A stretch of 12,931 nucleotides of DNA, from contig CAMLCW010000121.1 of the NCBI GenBank assembly GCA_946478645.1, positions 1 through 12,931 of the forward strand. Reading direction: 5' to 3'. Each line of letters begins with the position of its first letter. Position 1 is the stretch's first letter. This stretch comes from an uncultured Variovorax sp. (lineage in GTDB: Bacteria > Pseudomonadota > Gammaproteobacteria > Burkholderiales > Burkholderiaceae). The translations under genes and the position numbers were made by a program. This document shows, in pieces, positions 1 through 7,662 of this stretch. The notes under the pieces were generated by a model. That model worked only from the letters and a program-made list of their open reading frames with translations. It searched no databases and was not told the DNA's origin.

Positions 1-1092
1 GTACTCGTTGCGCGGTTCCTTGTCGTAGTCGGCGGCCAGCCGGCGCGGCTCGTTGCGGAAGGTGAAGGGATGCACGAAGAGGCCCACCGCGTGCGCATCG
101 GCCACCAGCCGCGTGGGCGTGGTCGAGGTGGCGTCGGCATCGTCGATCTTGCCGTCGCCGTTGACGTCCACGGGCTTGCCGTCGGAGCCGGTGCTGCCCC
201 GGAGGCTCACGATGTAGCGCTTCCAGGGGCCGATGCCGTCGGCGTAGGTCTTGATCTCCGCCAGCCCCGCGGGCGTGGTCATGACGTCGAAGTTGCGCTT
301 GTCGCCGGCCTTGGTCCATTCGTAGGGACGGTCGAAGGGCACCGCATAGGTCATGGCACCGGTGGTCATGTCGATGCCGTCGCCGTCGATGAGCTGCACC
401 AGTTTGGCCTCGAGGCCCCGGGCCCGCATGTACTTGAGGCTGCCGGGCTCGAACGACTGCACGAACACGGGCGCGGCCTTGCTGTTCCAGCCCGCAGCCG
501 TGAGCGCGGCGATGAGCTTGTCTTCCATCGCGAGCCCGCGGTCGCGGAAGTAGGTCGGGTTCTTGGTCTCGGGGTAGATCGCGATCGTGCGGCCGGTTTC
601 CTTCGATTTCGCCTTGGCCAGGTCGATGATCTCCTGGAAAGTCGCGACCTTGAACTTGCCGTTGTACTGCTGCGGCCGCTCGGGGTCGGTCGCGATGGCG
701 CCGAGCGTCTTGATCTCGGCCAGCGTGAAGTCGTTGCAGAACCAGCCGGTCTGGGTCTCGCCGTCGACCTTGGCGGTCTTCTTGCGCGCGGCGAAGCGCG
801 GATGCTTCGCGACGTCGGTGCTGGTCGCGAGGTTGGGATCGTGGCGCGCGATCAGCACGCCGTCCTTGGTGGAGACCAGGTCCATCTCGATCACGTCGGC
901 ACCCTGTTCGATGGCGCGCACATAGGCCTCGAGCGTCTGCTCCGGCAGGTAGCCCGAGGCACCGCGGTGGGCGATCACCAGCGGCGGCTGGCCATCGAGC
1001 GTCGAAAGGCGGCCCGCGGGCGCGGTGGCGGCGCAGCCGGCGGTGCCCAGCACGGCCGCCGCGGCCCAGACGATCGGCAGGGAAATGCGCAT
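1..1092 (-). CDS. Glycerophosphodiester phosphodiesterase, exported/lipoprotein, 3' end cut by window
   Basis: Hydrolyses glycerophosphodiesters to glycerol-3-phosphate and an alcohol, probably in the periplasm. Translating the minus strand from 1092 gives 364 residues with no stop before the window edge. The N-terminus MRISLPIVWAAAAVLGTAGC is a signal peptide ending in Cys20; the lipobox is imperfect (Thr at -3), so lipoprotein or plain Sec export are both possible. The GDPD core is clear: HRGASGYLPEQTLEAY (His42, Arg43, Glu51), then DVIEMDL (Glu69, Asp71) and RHDPNL (His84), the usual catalytic and metal-binding set. Later segments (TKNPTYF, FVQSFEPGSLK) also match the family. Residues 309-320 form an EF-hand-like loop. 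The start is supported by a strong GGAGGT ribosome-binding site at 1099-1104. The gene is divergent from argE. Family assignment is firm; GlpQ versus another paralog is not decided. Confidence 0.93.
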   Translation of the reverse strand, partial: MRISLPIVWAAAAVLGTAGCAATAPAGRLSTLDGQPPLVIAHRGASGYLPEQTLEAYVRAIEQGADVIEMDLVSTKDGVLIARHDPNLATSTDVAKHPRFAARKKTAKVDGETQTGWFCNDFTLAEIKTLGAIATDPERPQQYNGKFKVATFQEIIDLAKAKSKETGRTIAIYPETKNPTYFRDRGLAMEDKLIAALTAAGWNSKAAPVFVQSFEPGSLKYMRARGLEAKLVQLIDGDGIDMTTGAMTYAVPFDRPYEWTKAGDKRNFDVMTTPAGLAEIKTYADGIGPWKRYIVSLRGSTGSDGKPVDVNGDGKIDDADATSTTPTRLVADAHAVGLFVHPFTFRNEPRRLAADYDKEPRNEY

Positions 1093-1203
1093 GGTGTGAC
1101 CTCCATCAAGACCGGGGAAATCCCAAGAAACAGGCTACCCCGTCGCCATGAAAGCGCCGATACCCGCCAGCGCGCGGCCCCGACTTCCGGGAGAATGTGT
1201 TGC
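1093..1203. promoter_or_regulatory. Divergent intergenic region between GDPD gene and argE
   Basis: This 111-base spacer must hold both promoters. It contains the GDPD ribosome-binding site (GGAGGT read on the minus strand, 1099-1104) and a GGGAGA element at 1189-1194 upstream of argE. I see no convincing -35/-10 pair on either strand. Confidence 0.5.
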
Positions 1204-2370
1204 ATGCAGCACACGCTTTCTCCCCAGAGCCTCCAGATGGCGCAAACCTTGGTTCGCATGAACACCATCAGCGCGAACAGCAACCTCCAGCTGATCGACT
1301 TCGCGCAGGCGCACCTTGCGGCCCTCGGCGTGAAGAGCCGCATCACCTACAACGCCGAGCGCACCAAGGCCAACCTGTTCGCCACGCTGGGCGAAGGCAA
1401 GCCGGCCGGCGTGATCATCTCGGGCCATACCGACACGGTGCCGTGGGACGGGCAGGCCTGGAGCGTCGATCCGCTCTCGGCCACGGTGCAGAACGAGCGC
1501 CTCTACGGCCGCGGCTCGGCCGACATGAAGAGCTTCATCGCCATCGCGCTGTCGAACGCCAAGCGCTTCCTCGAGAGCGACTCGCCGTTCGCGGTGCACT
1601 TCGCGTTCACCTACGAGGAAGAGATCGGCTGCTTCGGCGTGAAGGAACTCATCGCCGACATGCGCGATGCGGGCATCAAGCCGCTCGCCTGCATCGTGGG
1701 CGAGCCGACCAGCATGGTGCCGGCCATCGCGCACAAGGGCGTGTACCGCTACCGCTGCTGCGTGCGCGGCAAGGAGGCGCATTCCTCGCTCACGCCCAAG
1801 TCGGTCAACGCCATCGAGATGGCCGCGCGCGTGGTCGGCAAGGTGCGCGACATGGCCGAGGGCTTCGAGCGCAGCGAGCCGCGCTACGAAGGCTTCGACG
1901 TGCCCTTCAGCACCGCGAGCGTGGGCCAGTTCCACGGCGGCATCGCCGACAACGTGGTGCCGCGCGATGCCGAGTTCCGCTACGAATTCCGCGACCTGCC
2001 GACCGCCGACGCCCGCCGCATGCAGCAGGAGGTGGTCGCGTACGCAGGCACGCTCGAGCCGGCGATGAAAAAGGTGGCGCCCGACGCCGGGTTCAGCTTC
2101 GACACCATCTGCGAGATCCCGAGCTTCCTGGGCAGCGCGAACGATCCCGTCACGCTGCTGGCCCAACGCCTGGCGAGCGAGGACCGCACCACGCTCGTGG
2201 CCTTCGGCACCGAGGCGGGCCTGTTCAAGAACGCCGGCATTCCCACCGTGGTGTGCGGCCCCGGCAGCATCGAGCAGGCGCACCAGCCCGACGAATTCGT
2301 GAGCCTCGAGCAGCTCGCGCGCTGCGAGCTGTTCATGGAGCGACTCGCGGCCGCGCCGGCCATCGGCTGA
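1204..2370 (+). CDS. argE: Acetylornithine deacetylase (M20 family)
   Basis: Removes the acetyl group from N2-acetyl-L-ornithine to give ornithine in arginine biosynthesis; cytoplasmic dizinc amidohydrolase. The 388-residue product has the full M20 signature: SGHTDTVPWDG (His75 metal ligand, Asp77), GRGSADMKS (bridging Asp107), TYEEEIGC (Glu138-Glu140 catalytic base and ligand), GEPTS (Glu167) and AHQPDEF (His360). Between the two catalytic parts sits the dimerisation/lid region around KEAHSSLTP. Length and motifs match ArgE rather than DapE or carboxypeptidase G2. Two in-frame ATGs lie close together: 1195 and 1204. The GGGAGA at 1189-1194 touches the first but is 9 bases from the second, so 1204 is preferred. 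The frame stays open far upstream, opposite the GDPD gene; that part is not coding. Only 29 bases separate it from the DUF445 gene, so the two are probably co-transcribed. Confidence 0.93.
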   Translation: MQHTLSPQSLQMAQTLVRMNTISANSNLQLIDFAQAHLAALGVKSRITYNAERTKANLFATLGEGKPAGVIISGHTDTVPWDGQAWSVDPLSATVQNERLYGRGSADMKSFIAIALSNAKRFLESDSPFAVHFAFTYEEEIGCFGVKELIADMRDAGIKPLACIVGEPTSMVPAIAHKGVYRYRCCVRGKEAHSSLTPKSVNAIEMAARVVGKVRDMAEGFERSEPRYEGFDVPFSTASVGQFHGGIADNVVPRDAEFRYEFRDLPTADARRMQQEVVAYAGTLEPAMKKVAPDAGFSFDTICEIPSFLGSANDPVTLLAQRLASEDRTTLVAFGTEAGLFKNAGIPTVVCGPGSIEQAHQPDEFVSLEQLARCELFMERLAAAPAIG

Positions 2371-2399
2371 AGCAAGAAAGCCGTGGACCTGCGCGGCCC

Positions 2400-3623
2400 A
2401 TGAAGCGCATCGCCTTCGGCCTCCTGTGCGCCGCGGCCGCGCTCTATGCGCTGGCCAGCGCCATGCACGACGCGCATCCGGCCTGGGGCTACGTGGCCGC
2501 GTTCGCCGAGGCGGCCATGGTCGGCGCGATCGCCGACTGGTTTGCGGTGGTGGCGCTGTTCCGGCATCCGCTCGGCCTGCCGATCCCGCACACCGCGATC
2601 ATCCCGAGCAACAAGGACCGCATCGGCGCCAAACTCGCGGGCTTCATCTGCGACAACTTCCTGAGCACGCCGCAGGTGCTCGCGAAGCTGCGCGAGTTCG
2701 ATGCCGCGGCGCGCATCGCCGACTGGCTGGCCCGGCCCGCGAGCGGCGAGAAGCTCGGCGAATGGGGCATCGCCGCCGCGCGCTACGGGCTGGGCGCCTT
2801 CGACGACGAGCGCGTGCGCGACTTCATGGGCCGCGCCGCGGCCGCGGGCATCGGCAAGGTCGACCTGTCGCGCCTCATGGGCCAGGCACTCGACGCGCTG
2901 ACGGCCGGCGGGCGCCACCAGGCGCTGCTCAACGACGTGCTGCAGCAGCTCGCGGGCGTGCTCGAAGGCGAGGACGTGCAGGCGCACATCACCGAGGCGA
3001 TCGCGCGCGAGATCCGCACGCTGCGCTATGTGGGGCTCGACCAGGTCGCTGCCCGGATGGCCACGCGCAAGATCGTGGCCGCGGTGGCGAACACCATCGC
3101 GGAGCTCGCGGCCGAGCCCGATCATCCGATGCGCAGGCGCTTCGACGCCTTCATGGACGACTTCGTGGTGCGCCTCAAGCTCGATCCCGAGTTCCGCGAA
3201 CGCGGCGAGCAGATCCGCGCCGAACTCATGGCCCATCCTGCGCTCGGCGAGTACCTGCACGGGCTCTGGAGCGAACTGCTGGCCTGGCTGCACGACGACC
3301 TGGGACGCCGCGATTCGTCCATCGGGCGGCGCATCGCCGCGATGGCCGGCACGCTGGGCCAGCGGCTGCGGGCCGACGCGGCGATCCGCGGCTGGATCAA
3401 CGAGCAGCTCGAAGCCGCCGCGCCGGCCGCGATCGAGCGCTACCGCGAGGACATCCGCCACTACATCGAAGCGCGCGTCGCCGAGTGGAACGCCGCCGAG
3501 ATGACGGTCGAGCTCGAGCGCCACATCGGCCGCGACCTGCAGTTCATCCGCATCAACGGCACCCTGGTCGGCGGGCTCGTGGGCCTGGCGATCCACGCGG
3601 CGACGCAACTCCTGCGCGGCTGA
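2400..3623 (+). CDS. DUF445 family inner-membrane protein (YjiN-like)
   Basis: A 407-residue protein of the DUF445 family, whose biochemical role is unknown. The N-terminus has a hydrophobic helix (about residues 3-22), then a second (about 30-53) containing the family signature GAIADWFAVVALFRHPLGLP followed by HTAIIPSNKDRIG. The long middle (about 70-375) is helical and charged, suggesting a cytoplasmic or periplasmic coiled region. The C-terminus repeats the family pattern IGRDLQFIRINGTLVGGLVG and ends in a third membrane helix. The start ATG at 2400 is chosen because it opens directly into the first helix; the ribosome-binding site is weak, which fits translation coupled to argE 29 bases upstream. 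No link to arginine metabolism is implied by the sequence. Confidence 0.9.
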   Translation: MKRIAFGLLCAAAALYALASAMHDAHPAWGYVAAFAEAAMVGAIADWFAVVALFRHPLGLPIPHTAIIPSNKDRIGAKLAGFICDNFLSTPQVLAKLREFDAAARIADWLARPASGEKLGEWGIAAARYGLGAFDDERVRDFMGRAAAAGIGKVDLSRLMGQALDALTAGGRHQALLNDVLQQLAGVLEGEDVQAHITEAIAREIRTLRYVGLDQVAARMATRKIVAAVANTIAELAAEPDHPMRRRFDAFMDDFVVRLKLDPEFRERGEQIRAELMAHPALGEYLHGLWSELLAWLHDDLGRRDSSIGRRIAAMAGTLGQRLRADAAIRGWINEQLEAAAPAAIERYREDIRHYIEARVAEWNAAEMTVELERHIGRDLQFIRINGTLVGGLVGLAIHAATQLLRG

Positions 3624-3640
3624 ACCCCGGGTAATCGAGA

Positions 3641-3684
3641 GCGGATGAAAGTCCGCATGTCCCGCGCGGGACGGCCGCACGGCC
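3641..3684. repeat. Three back-to-back short hairpins between DUF445 gene and lipoprotein gene
   Basis: Three inverted repeats lie nearly end to end: GCGGA-TGAAAG-TCCGC (3641-3656), the perfect 14-base palindrome GTCCCGCGCGGGAC (3659-3672) and GGCC-GCAC-GGCC (3673-3684). They begin 17 bases after the DUF445 stop and end 53 bases before the lipoprotein start. There is no T-run after them, so they are not a classical intrinsic terminator; they could act as a Rho-linked stop, an mRNA 3'-end stabiliser or an operator. Confidence 0.5.
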
Positions 3685-3737
3685 CCTGCCTCCTCCTAGA
3701 CTTGCTCGCACACAGAAAGAAGAAGGAGAAACCCAGC

Positions 3738-5408
3738 ATGTTCTTTCGCCGCCACTTGCGCACTGCCGCTGCGCTGACCGCCACGCTCGCCCTGCTGGGC
3801 GCCTGCAGCAGTGTGTTTCCGCCCTCGGCGCCGCCGCAGCCACCCTCCCGGCCAGACGCCTGGGGGCCGCCGGAGGCGCTGGTGGCGCCCTCCGCCTTCG
3901 CGGGGGTGCACGGGCTGGCCATCGACGCGAAGGGGCGCCTGCTGGCAGGCTCGGTGCTCGGCAACACGCTGTGGGAAGTCGACCGCCGTACCGGCGCCGC
4001 CCGCGTGCTGGTGCCCGCCCCCGAAGGCCAGGCCGACGACATCGCGGTGGGGCCGCGCGGCGAACTCGCATGGACCAACTACCTGATGGGCATGCTGCGC
4101 TACCGCGAGCACGACGACGCGCCGATGCGCGTGCTCGCCAAGGACCTGCCGGGTCTGAATTCGGTCGATTTCGACCGCCGCAGCCAGAAGCTCTACGCCT
4201 CGCAGGTGTTTTTAGGCGACGCGTTGTGGGAGATCGACCGCGAGGGCAAGAAGGCGCCGCGGCTCATCAAGAAGGACATGGGCGGTTTCAACGGCTTCGA
4301 GGTCGGCCCCGACGGCATGCTCTACGGGCCGCTCTGGTTCAAGGGCCAGGTGGTGAAGATCGACCCGGCCAACGGCCACATGACCGTGATCGCCGATGGC
4401 TTCGAGATCCCCGCCGCGGCCAACCTCGACGGCAAGGGCAACCTCTGGGTGGTCGATGCGCGCAGCGGCGAACTGGTGCGCGTGGAGCTCGCCAGCGGCC
4501 GCCGCACGCTGACCCGCCAGCTCAAGCCCTCGCTCGACAACCTGGCGATCGCGCCCGACGGCACGATCTACGTGTCGAACATGGCCAACAACGAGATCCA
4601 GGCCTTCGACCCGGCCACGGGCGCGCTGCGCACGCTCACCAGCGGCAAGCTCGCGGCGCCCGCGGGGCTCAAGGTCGAGGGCCGCAGCTTGTGGGTGGCC
4701 GACGTGTTCGGCTTCCGCCAGGTCGACGTGCACACCGGCGAGGTGCGCGACGTGTTCCGCATGCAGCGCGACCCCGCGCTCGACTATCCGTTCTCGGTCG
4801 GGCTCTCGGACCGGCTGTTCGCGCTGGCGTCCTGGTTCACCGGCACGGTGCAGCTGGTCGACCGGCAGACCCTGCGCACGGTCGAGACGCTGCACGGCCT
4901 CAAGGCGCCATTCGATGCGATGCCGATGGCCGACGGCAGCGTGATCTATGCCGAGATCGCGACCGGCAGCATCACGCGCGCCAGCGGGCCGGGCTTCGCA
5001 CAGAAGCAAGTGCTCGCCAGCGGCCTTGGCGGGCCGGTGCAGATGATCCTCGGGCAGGACGGCGCGCTCTACGTGACCGAGGCCGCCGGCAAGCTCACGC
5101 GCATTCCGCTCGACGCGAGCGCGCCGCTGCGCGCGATCGCCGAAGGCCTCGCGCTGCCCGAAGGCGTGGCGCAAACCCCCTGGGGCAGCTTCATCGTGGC
5201 CGAGAGCGCCGCGCGCCGGCTGGTGGAGATCGACCCCGCCAACGGCAGCCGCCGCACCGTCGCCGAGGACCTGCCGATCGGCCTCGCCCCCGGCCCGGGC
5301 CTGCCGCCGCCCTATGTGGTGACCGGCGTGGCGGTGGGCGCCGACGGCACGGTCTATGTGTCGGCCGACCGGAACAACGCGATCTACCGCATCCGCCCGC
5401 GGCGTTGA
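3738..5408 (+). CDS. Twelve-bladed beta-propeller lipoprotein (SMP-30/NHL-like)
   Basis: A 556-residue envelope protein. Residues 1-23 form a lipoprotein signal with two arginines, a hydrophobic stretch and the lipobox LLGAC (Cys23), followed by a Pro/Ser-rich linker to about residue 45. From about residue 57 to the end, a unit of 40-45 residues repeats twelve times; typical units read AIAPDGTIYVSNMANNEIQA and GILxPDGxLYVxxxxxGxLxRID-like variants, with DPATG/DPANG turns. This is the pattern of SMP-30/gluconolactonase and NHL-type propellers. Twelve units split evenly, about 57-304 and 305-556, suggesting two six-bladed propellers. Substrate or partner is unknown; such folds can be lactonases or pure binding scaffolds. 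The start at 3738 has an excellent AAGGAG at 3724-3729; the open frame back to 3645 lacks a signal-like start. A monocistronic unit is likely, as about 114 bases with hairpins precede it and an AT-rich spacer follows. Confidence 0.85.
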   Translation: MFFRRHLRTAAALTATLALLGACSSVFPPSAPPQPPSRPDAWGPPEALVAPSAFAGVHGLAIDAKGRLLAGSVLGNTLWEVDRRTGAARVLVPAPEGQADDIAVGPRGELAWTNYLMGMLRYREHDDAPMRVLAKDLPGLNSVDFDRRSQKLYASQVFLGDALWEIDREGKKAPRLIKKDMGGFNGFEVGPDGMLYGPLWFKGQVVKIDPANGHMTVIADGFEIPAAANLDGKGNLWVVDARSGELVRVELASGRRTLTRQLKPSLDNLAIAPDGTIYVSNMANNEIQAFDPATGALRTLTSGKLAAPAGLKVEGRSLWVADVFGFRQVDVHTGEVRDVFRMQRDPALDYPFSVGLSDRLFALASWFTGTVQLVDRQTLRTVETLHGLKAPFDAMPMADGSVIYAEIATGSITRASGPGFAQKQVLASGLGGPVQMILGQDGALYVTEAAGKLTRIPLDASAPLRAIAEGLALPEGVAQTPWGSFIVAESAARRLVEIDPANGSRRTVAEDLPIGLAPGPGLPPPYVVTGVAVGADGTVYVSADRNNAIYRIRPRR

Positions 5409-5542
5409 ACGAAAAATGTGAAAAATGCAAAATTCTGTTTACTTCTTCACACAGACGTTACAAACTTGTCGATGAACGTCTGGTTACGCATCCTGACAAC
5501 GGTGTCGGGGACGGACGTTCATTCATCCAGAAGGAGTCCTCC
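5409..5542 (+). promoter_or_regulatory. AT-rich spacer upstream of the MHYT gene, probable promoter/operator region
   Basis: This 134-base spacer is clearly AT-richer than its surroundings, especially 5411-5465. It holds a duplicated AAAAATG (5412 and 5421 areas) and three copies of GACGTT: forward at 5454-5459, inverted (AACGTC) at 5475-5480, forward at 5514-5519. TTTACT at 5438-5443 and TTACAA at 5458-5463 resemble -35 and -10 boxes, but the 14-base spacing is too short for a standard sigma-70 promoter. A good AAGGAG ribosome-binding site is at 5531-5536. Confidence 0.45.
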
Positions 5543-6319
5543 ATGCCGCCCCTCGTCGTTGGCCAGATGCTGTCGCCCGAATACTCGCCAGGGCTGGTGG
5601 TGCTCTCGTTCCTGATCTCGTTCGCGGGCTCGCTGGTGGCGCTGATCTGCGCGAAGCGCATGGTCGGCGCGGACGGCAATCCGAACCTCGCGGTGGTGGC
5701 CTGCGCAGCGGTGTCGCTCGGCGGCATCGGCATCTGGTCGATGCACTTCATCGGCATGCTGGCCTATCGGCTGCCGGTCGGCATTTCGTACAACGTGCCG
5801 CTGACCGCGGTGTCGCTGGTGGCGGCGATCCTGATCTCGGGCGTCGCGCTCTACCTCGCGGGCGGCCGGCGCCGGTTCAGCAAGCCGGGCTGGCTGGCCG
5901 GCAGCCTGCTCGCGGGCCTGGGCGTCTGCGTGATGCACTACATGGGCATGTTCGCGATGAACATGCGCGCCTCGATGGACTTCGACCTCGGCATCGTGGC
6001 GCTGTCGGCGGCCATCGCGATCACCGCGGCCGGCGCCGCGCTCTGGCTGGCGTTCAACCTGCGGCGGCTGCTGCACCAGGTGGCGGCTGCGCTCGTGATG
6101 GCGCTGGCGGTCTGCACCATGCACTACGTGGGCATGAGCGCCGCGAGCATGATCTGCACCGCGGCCGCGCCCGTCGACGCGCTCGCCATCGGCGGCAGCT
6201 ACATGGGCCTGACGGTGTTCGGCACGGCCGGCGCCGTGCTGATCTTCATCTACTGGGTCGTGACCGGCACCAGCATGGACGCGCCCGCCGCCGCGCCGCG
6301 CCGCGTGCGCGCCGGCTGA
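5543..6319 (+). CDS. Stand-alone MHYT-domain integral membrane sensor
   Basis: A 258-residue inner-membrane protein with about seven hydrophobic helices. Three of them carry the MHYT signature: MHFIGM (67-72), MHYMGM (131-136) and MHYVGM (193-198), the repeated Met/His pattern thought to bind a metal such as copper and to sense oxygen, CO or NO. In most family members this sensor is fused to GGDEF, EAL, histidine kinase or LytTR output domains; here the chain ends shortly after the last helix in an Ala/Pro/Arg tail, so no output domain is present. The AAGGAG at 5531-5536, 6 bases before the ATG, fixes the start. The gene is convergent with the helicase, with only 23 bases between stops. It must signal through a partner encoded elsewhere, or work as a metal or gas-binding protein on its own; that is inference. 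Confidence 0.92.
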   Translation: MPPLVVGQMLSPEYSPGLVVLSFLISFAGSLVALICAKRMVGADGNPNLAVVACAAVSLGGIGIWSMHFIGMLAYRLPVGISYNVPLTAVSLVAAILISGVALYLAGGRRRFSKPGWLAGSLLAGLGVCVMHYMGMFAMNMRASMDFDLGIVALSAAIAITAAGAALWLAFNLRRLLHQVAAALVMALAVCTMHYVGMSAASMICTAAAPVDALAIGGSYMGLTVFGTAGAVLIFIYWVVTGTSMDAPAAAPRRVRAG

Positions 6320-6342
6320 CGGAACCGGCCGCACGCGCGGGG

Positions 6343-7602
6343 CTATCCGCCCTGCCCGCCTGCCTTGGCGGCGGCCGCGCGCAGCTTGTCCTTCTTGCTC
6401 GGGCGCTTGCCCTTGATACCGCCCGTGCCCGAGGCATCGACGAGCGGCACGGCCGCCTCGACCGGCTCGAAGCCCTCGATGCGCTCGCGCGGCAGGCTCA
6501 GGCCCTGGCGCTTCTCGATCAGCCGGAAATGCGCCTCGGTCGACGCGCTCACGAAGCTGATAGCAAGCCCGCTTTCCCCGGCGCGGCCGGTGCGGCCGAT
6601 GCGGTGGATGTAGTCGGTGGGCGAGCGCGGCAGGTCGTAGTTGATCACCACCGGCAGCTGCGCGATGTCGATGCCGCGCGCCGCCAGGTCGGTGGCGACC
6701 ACCACGTCCCAGCGGCTCTGCTTGAACTGCGAAAGGATGTCGCCGCGCGTGCCCTGCGCGATGTCGCCGTGGAAGGGCACCGCGTAGATGCCGTTCTTGT
6801 AGAGCTTCTCGGCCACGGTCTGCGCCGCATGCTGCGTGGCGACGAAGACCAGCACGCGGTCCCATTCGTCCTTGTGCCGTTCGAGCAGGTGGCGCAGCAG
6901 CTGCGTGCGGCGGTTGGCGTCGACCTCGATCACGCGCTGCACGATCGCCGGTTCGGTGCCCGGCTCGCCCTGCACGTCGACGATGGCGGGCGCGTGCAGC
7001 ATGCCGTCGGCGAGCGCCTGGATCGCCGGCGGAAAAGTGGCGGAGAACAGCAGGTTCTGGCGCTTCGCCGGCAGCAGCGCGAGGATGCGGCCGAGCTCCT
7101 CGGCAAAGCCCAGGTCGAACAGGCGGTCGGCCTCGTCGAGCACGAGCATCGACACGGCATCGAGCCGAAGCGCGTTGTGGTCGGCCAGGTCGAGCAGCCG
7201 CCCGGGGGTGGCGACCACGATGTCGGCGCCGCCGCGCAGGCTCATCATCTGCGGATTGATCGATACACCGCCGAAGGCCACGACGATCTTCAGGCGCGCG
7301 CTCAGGTGCTGCGCGAGGCTGCGCATGCTCTCGCCGACCTGCGCCGCGAGTTCGCGCGTGGGCACCAGCACCAGCGCGCGCACGCAGCGCGGCGTGCCTG
7401 CGGGTTCGCCGTGCAGGCGCTGCAGCAGCGGCAGCGAAAATGCGGCGGTCTTGCCGGAGCCGGTCTGCGCCGTGCCGCGCAGGTCGCGGCCCTGCAGAAT
7501 CGCCGGGATGGCAGCCGCCTGGATCGCGGTCGGCGCGGCATAGCCGCTCTCCGCGGCCGCCTTCACGAGTGCGGGCGCGAGGCCCAGTGAATCGAATGGC
7601 AT
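6343..7602 (-). CDS. rhlE: DEAD-box ATP-dependent RNA helicase (RhlE-like)
   Basis: Unwinds short RNA duplexes using ATP; RhlE-type enzymes act in ribosome maturation, RNA turnover and cold adaptation. All motifs are present in the 419-residue product: Q motif around TAIQAAAIP (25-33), motif I AQTGSGKT (45-52), Ia PTREL (81-85), GG (111-112), Ib TPGR (132-135), II DEAD (156-159), III SAT (187-189), IV LVFVAT, V ATDLAARGID (303-312) and VI HRIGRTGR (333-340). The tail after about 380 is short and basic (GIKGKRPSKKDKLR), fitting RNA binding, and lacks the DbpA-type RNA-binding domain. The start ATG at 7602 opens the Q-motif region (FDSLGL); no good Shine-Dalgarno precedes it, and the frame is open further upstream, opposite the SUI1-like gene. 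It is divergent from that gene. RhlE rather than SrmB or CsdA is judged by length and by the N-terminus, so the symbol is tentative. Confidence 0.93.
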   Translation of the reverse strand: MPFDSLGLAPALVKAAAESGYAAPTAIQAAAIPAILQGRDLRGTAQTGSGKTAAFSLPLLQRLHGEPAGTPRCVRALVLVPTRELAAQVGESMRSLAQHLSARLKIVVAFGGVSINPQMMSLRGGADIVVATPGRLLDLADHNALRLDAVSMLVLDEADRLFDLGFAEELGRILALLPAKRQNLLFSATFPPAIQALADGMLHAPAIVDVQGEPGTEPAIVQRVIEVDANRRTQLLRHLLERHKDEWDRVLVFVATQHAAQTVAEKLYKNGIYAVPFHGDIAQGTRGDILSQFKQSRWDVVVATDLAARGIDIAQLPVVINYDLPRSPTDYIHRIGRTGRAGESGLAISFVSASTEAHFRLIEKRQGLSLPRERIEGFEPVEAAVPLVDASGTGGIKGKRPSKKDKLRAAAAKAGGQGG

Positions 7603-7662
7603 GTGAGCAGGCGGCAAGATGGAGAAACCCCGGAAATTGAAGAAGACGAAGAGACGGACCGA

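Noticed and set aside
70..1194. Long plus-strand open frame running into argE
   Set aside because: It is antisense to the GDPD gene, low in complexity (His/Gly/Val/Arg-rich), and has no family features; it exists because GC-rich coding sequence leaves opposite frames open.
1980..3680. Long minus-strand open frame opposite argE and the DUF445 gene
   Set aside because: Arg/Ala/Glu-rich shadow with no motif; the plus strand carries two clear protein families over the same bases.
3971..5408. Second plus-strand frame overlapping the propeller lipoprotein and reaching the MHYT gene
   Set aside because: Up to the lipoprotein stop it is an Arg-rich shadow; only the part from 5543 is a real gene.
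5449..5480. Sigma-28 (flagellar) promoter before the MHYT gene
   Set aside because: GTCGATGA at 5468-5475 resembles a -10, but no TAAA-type -35 lies at the required distance.
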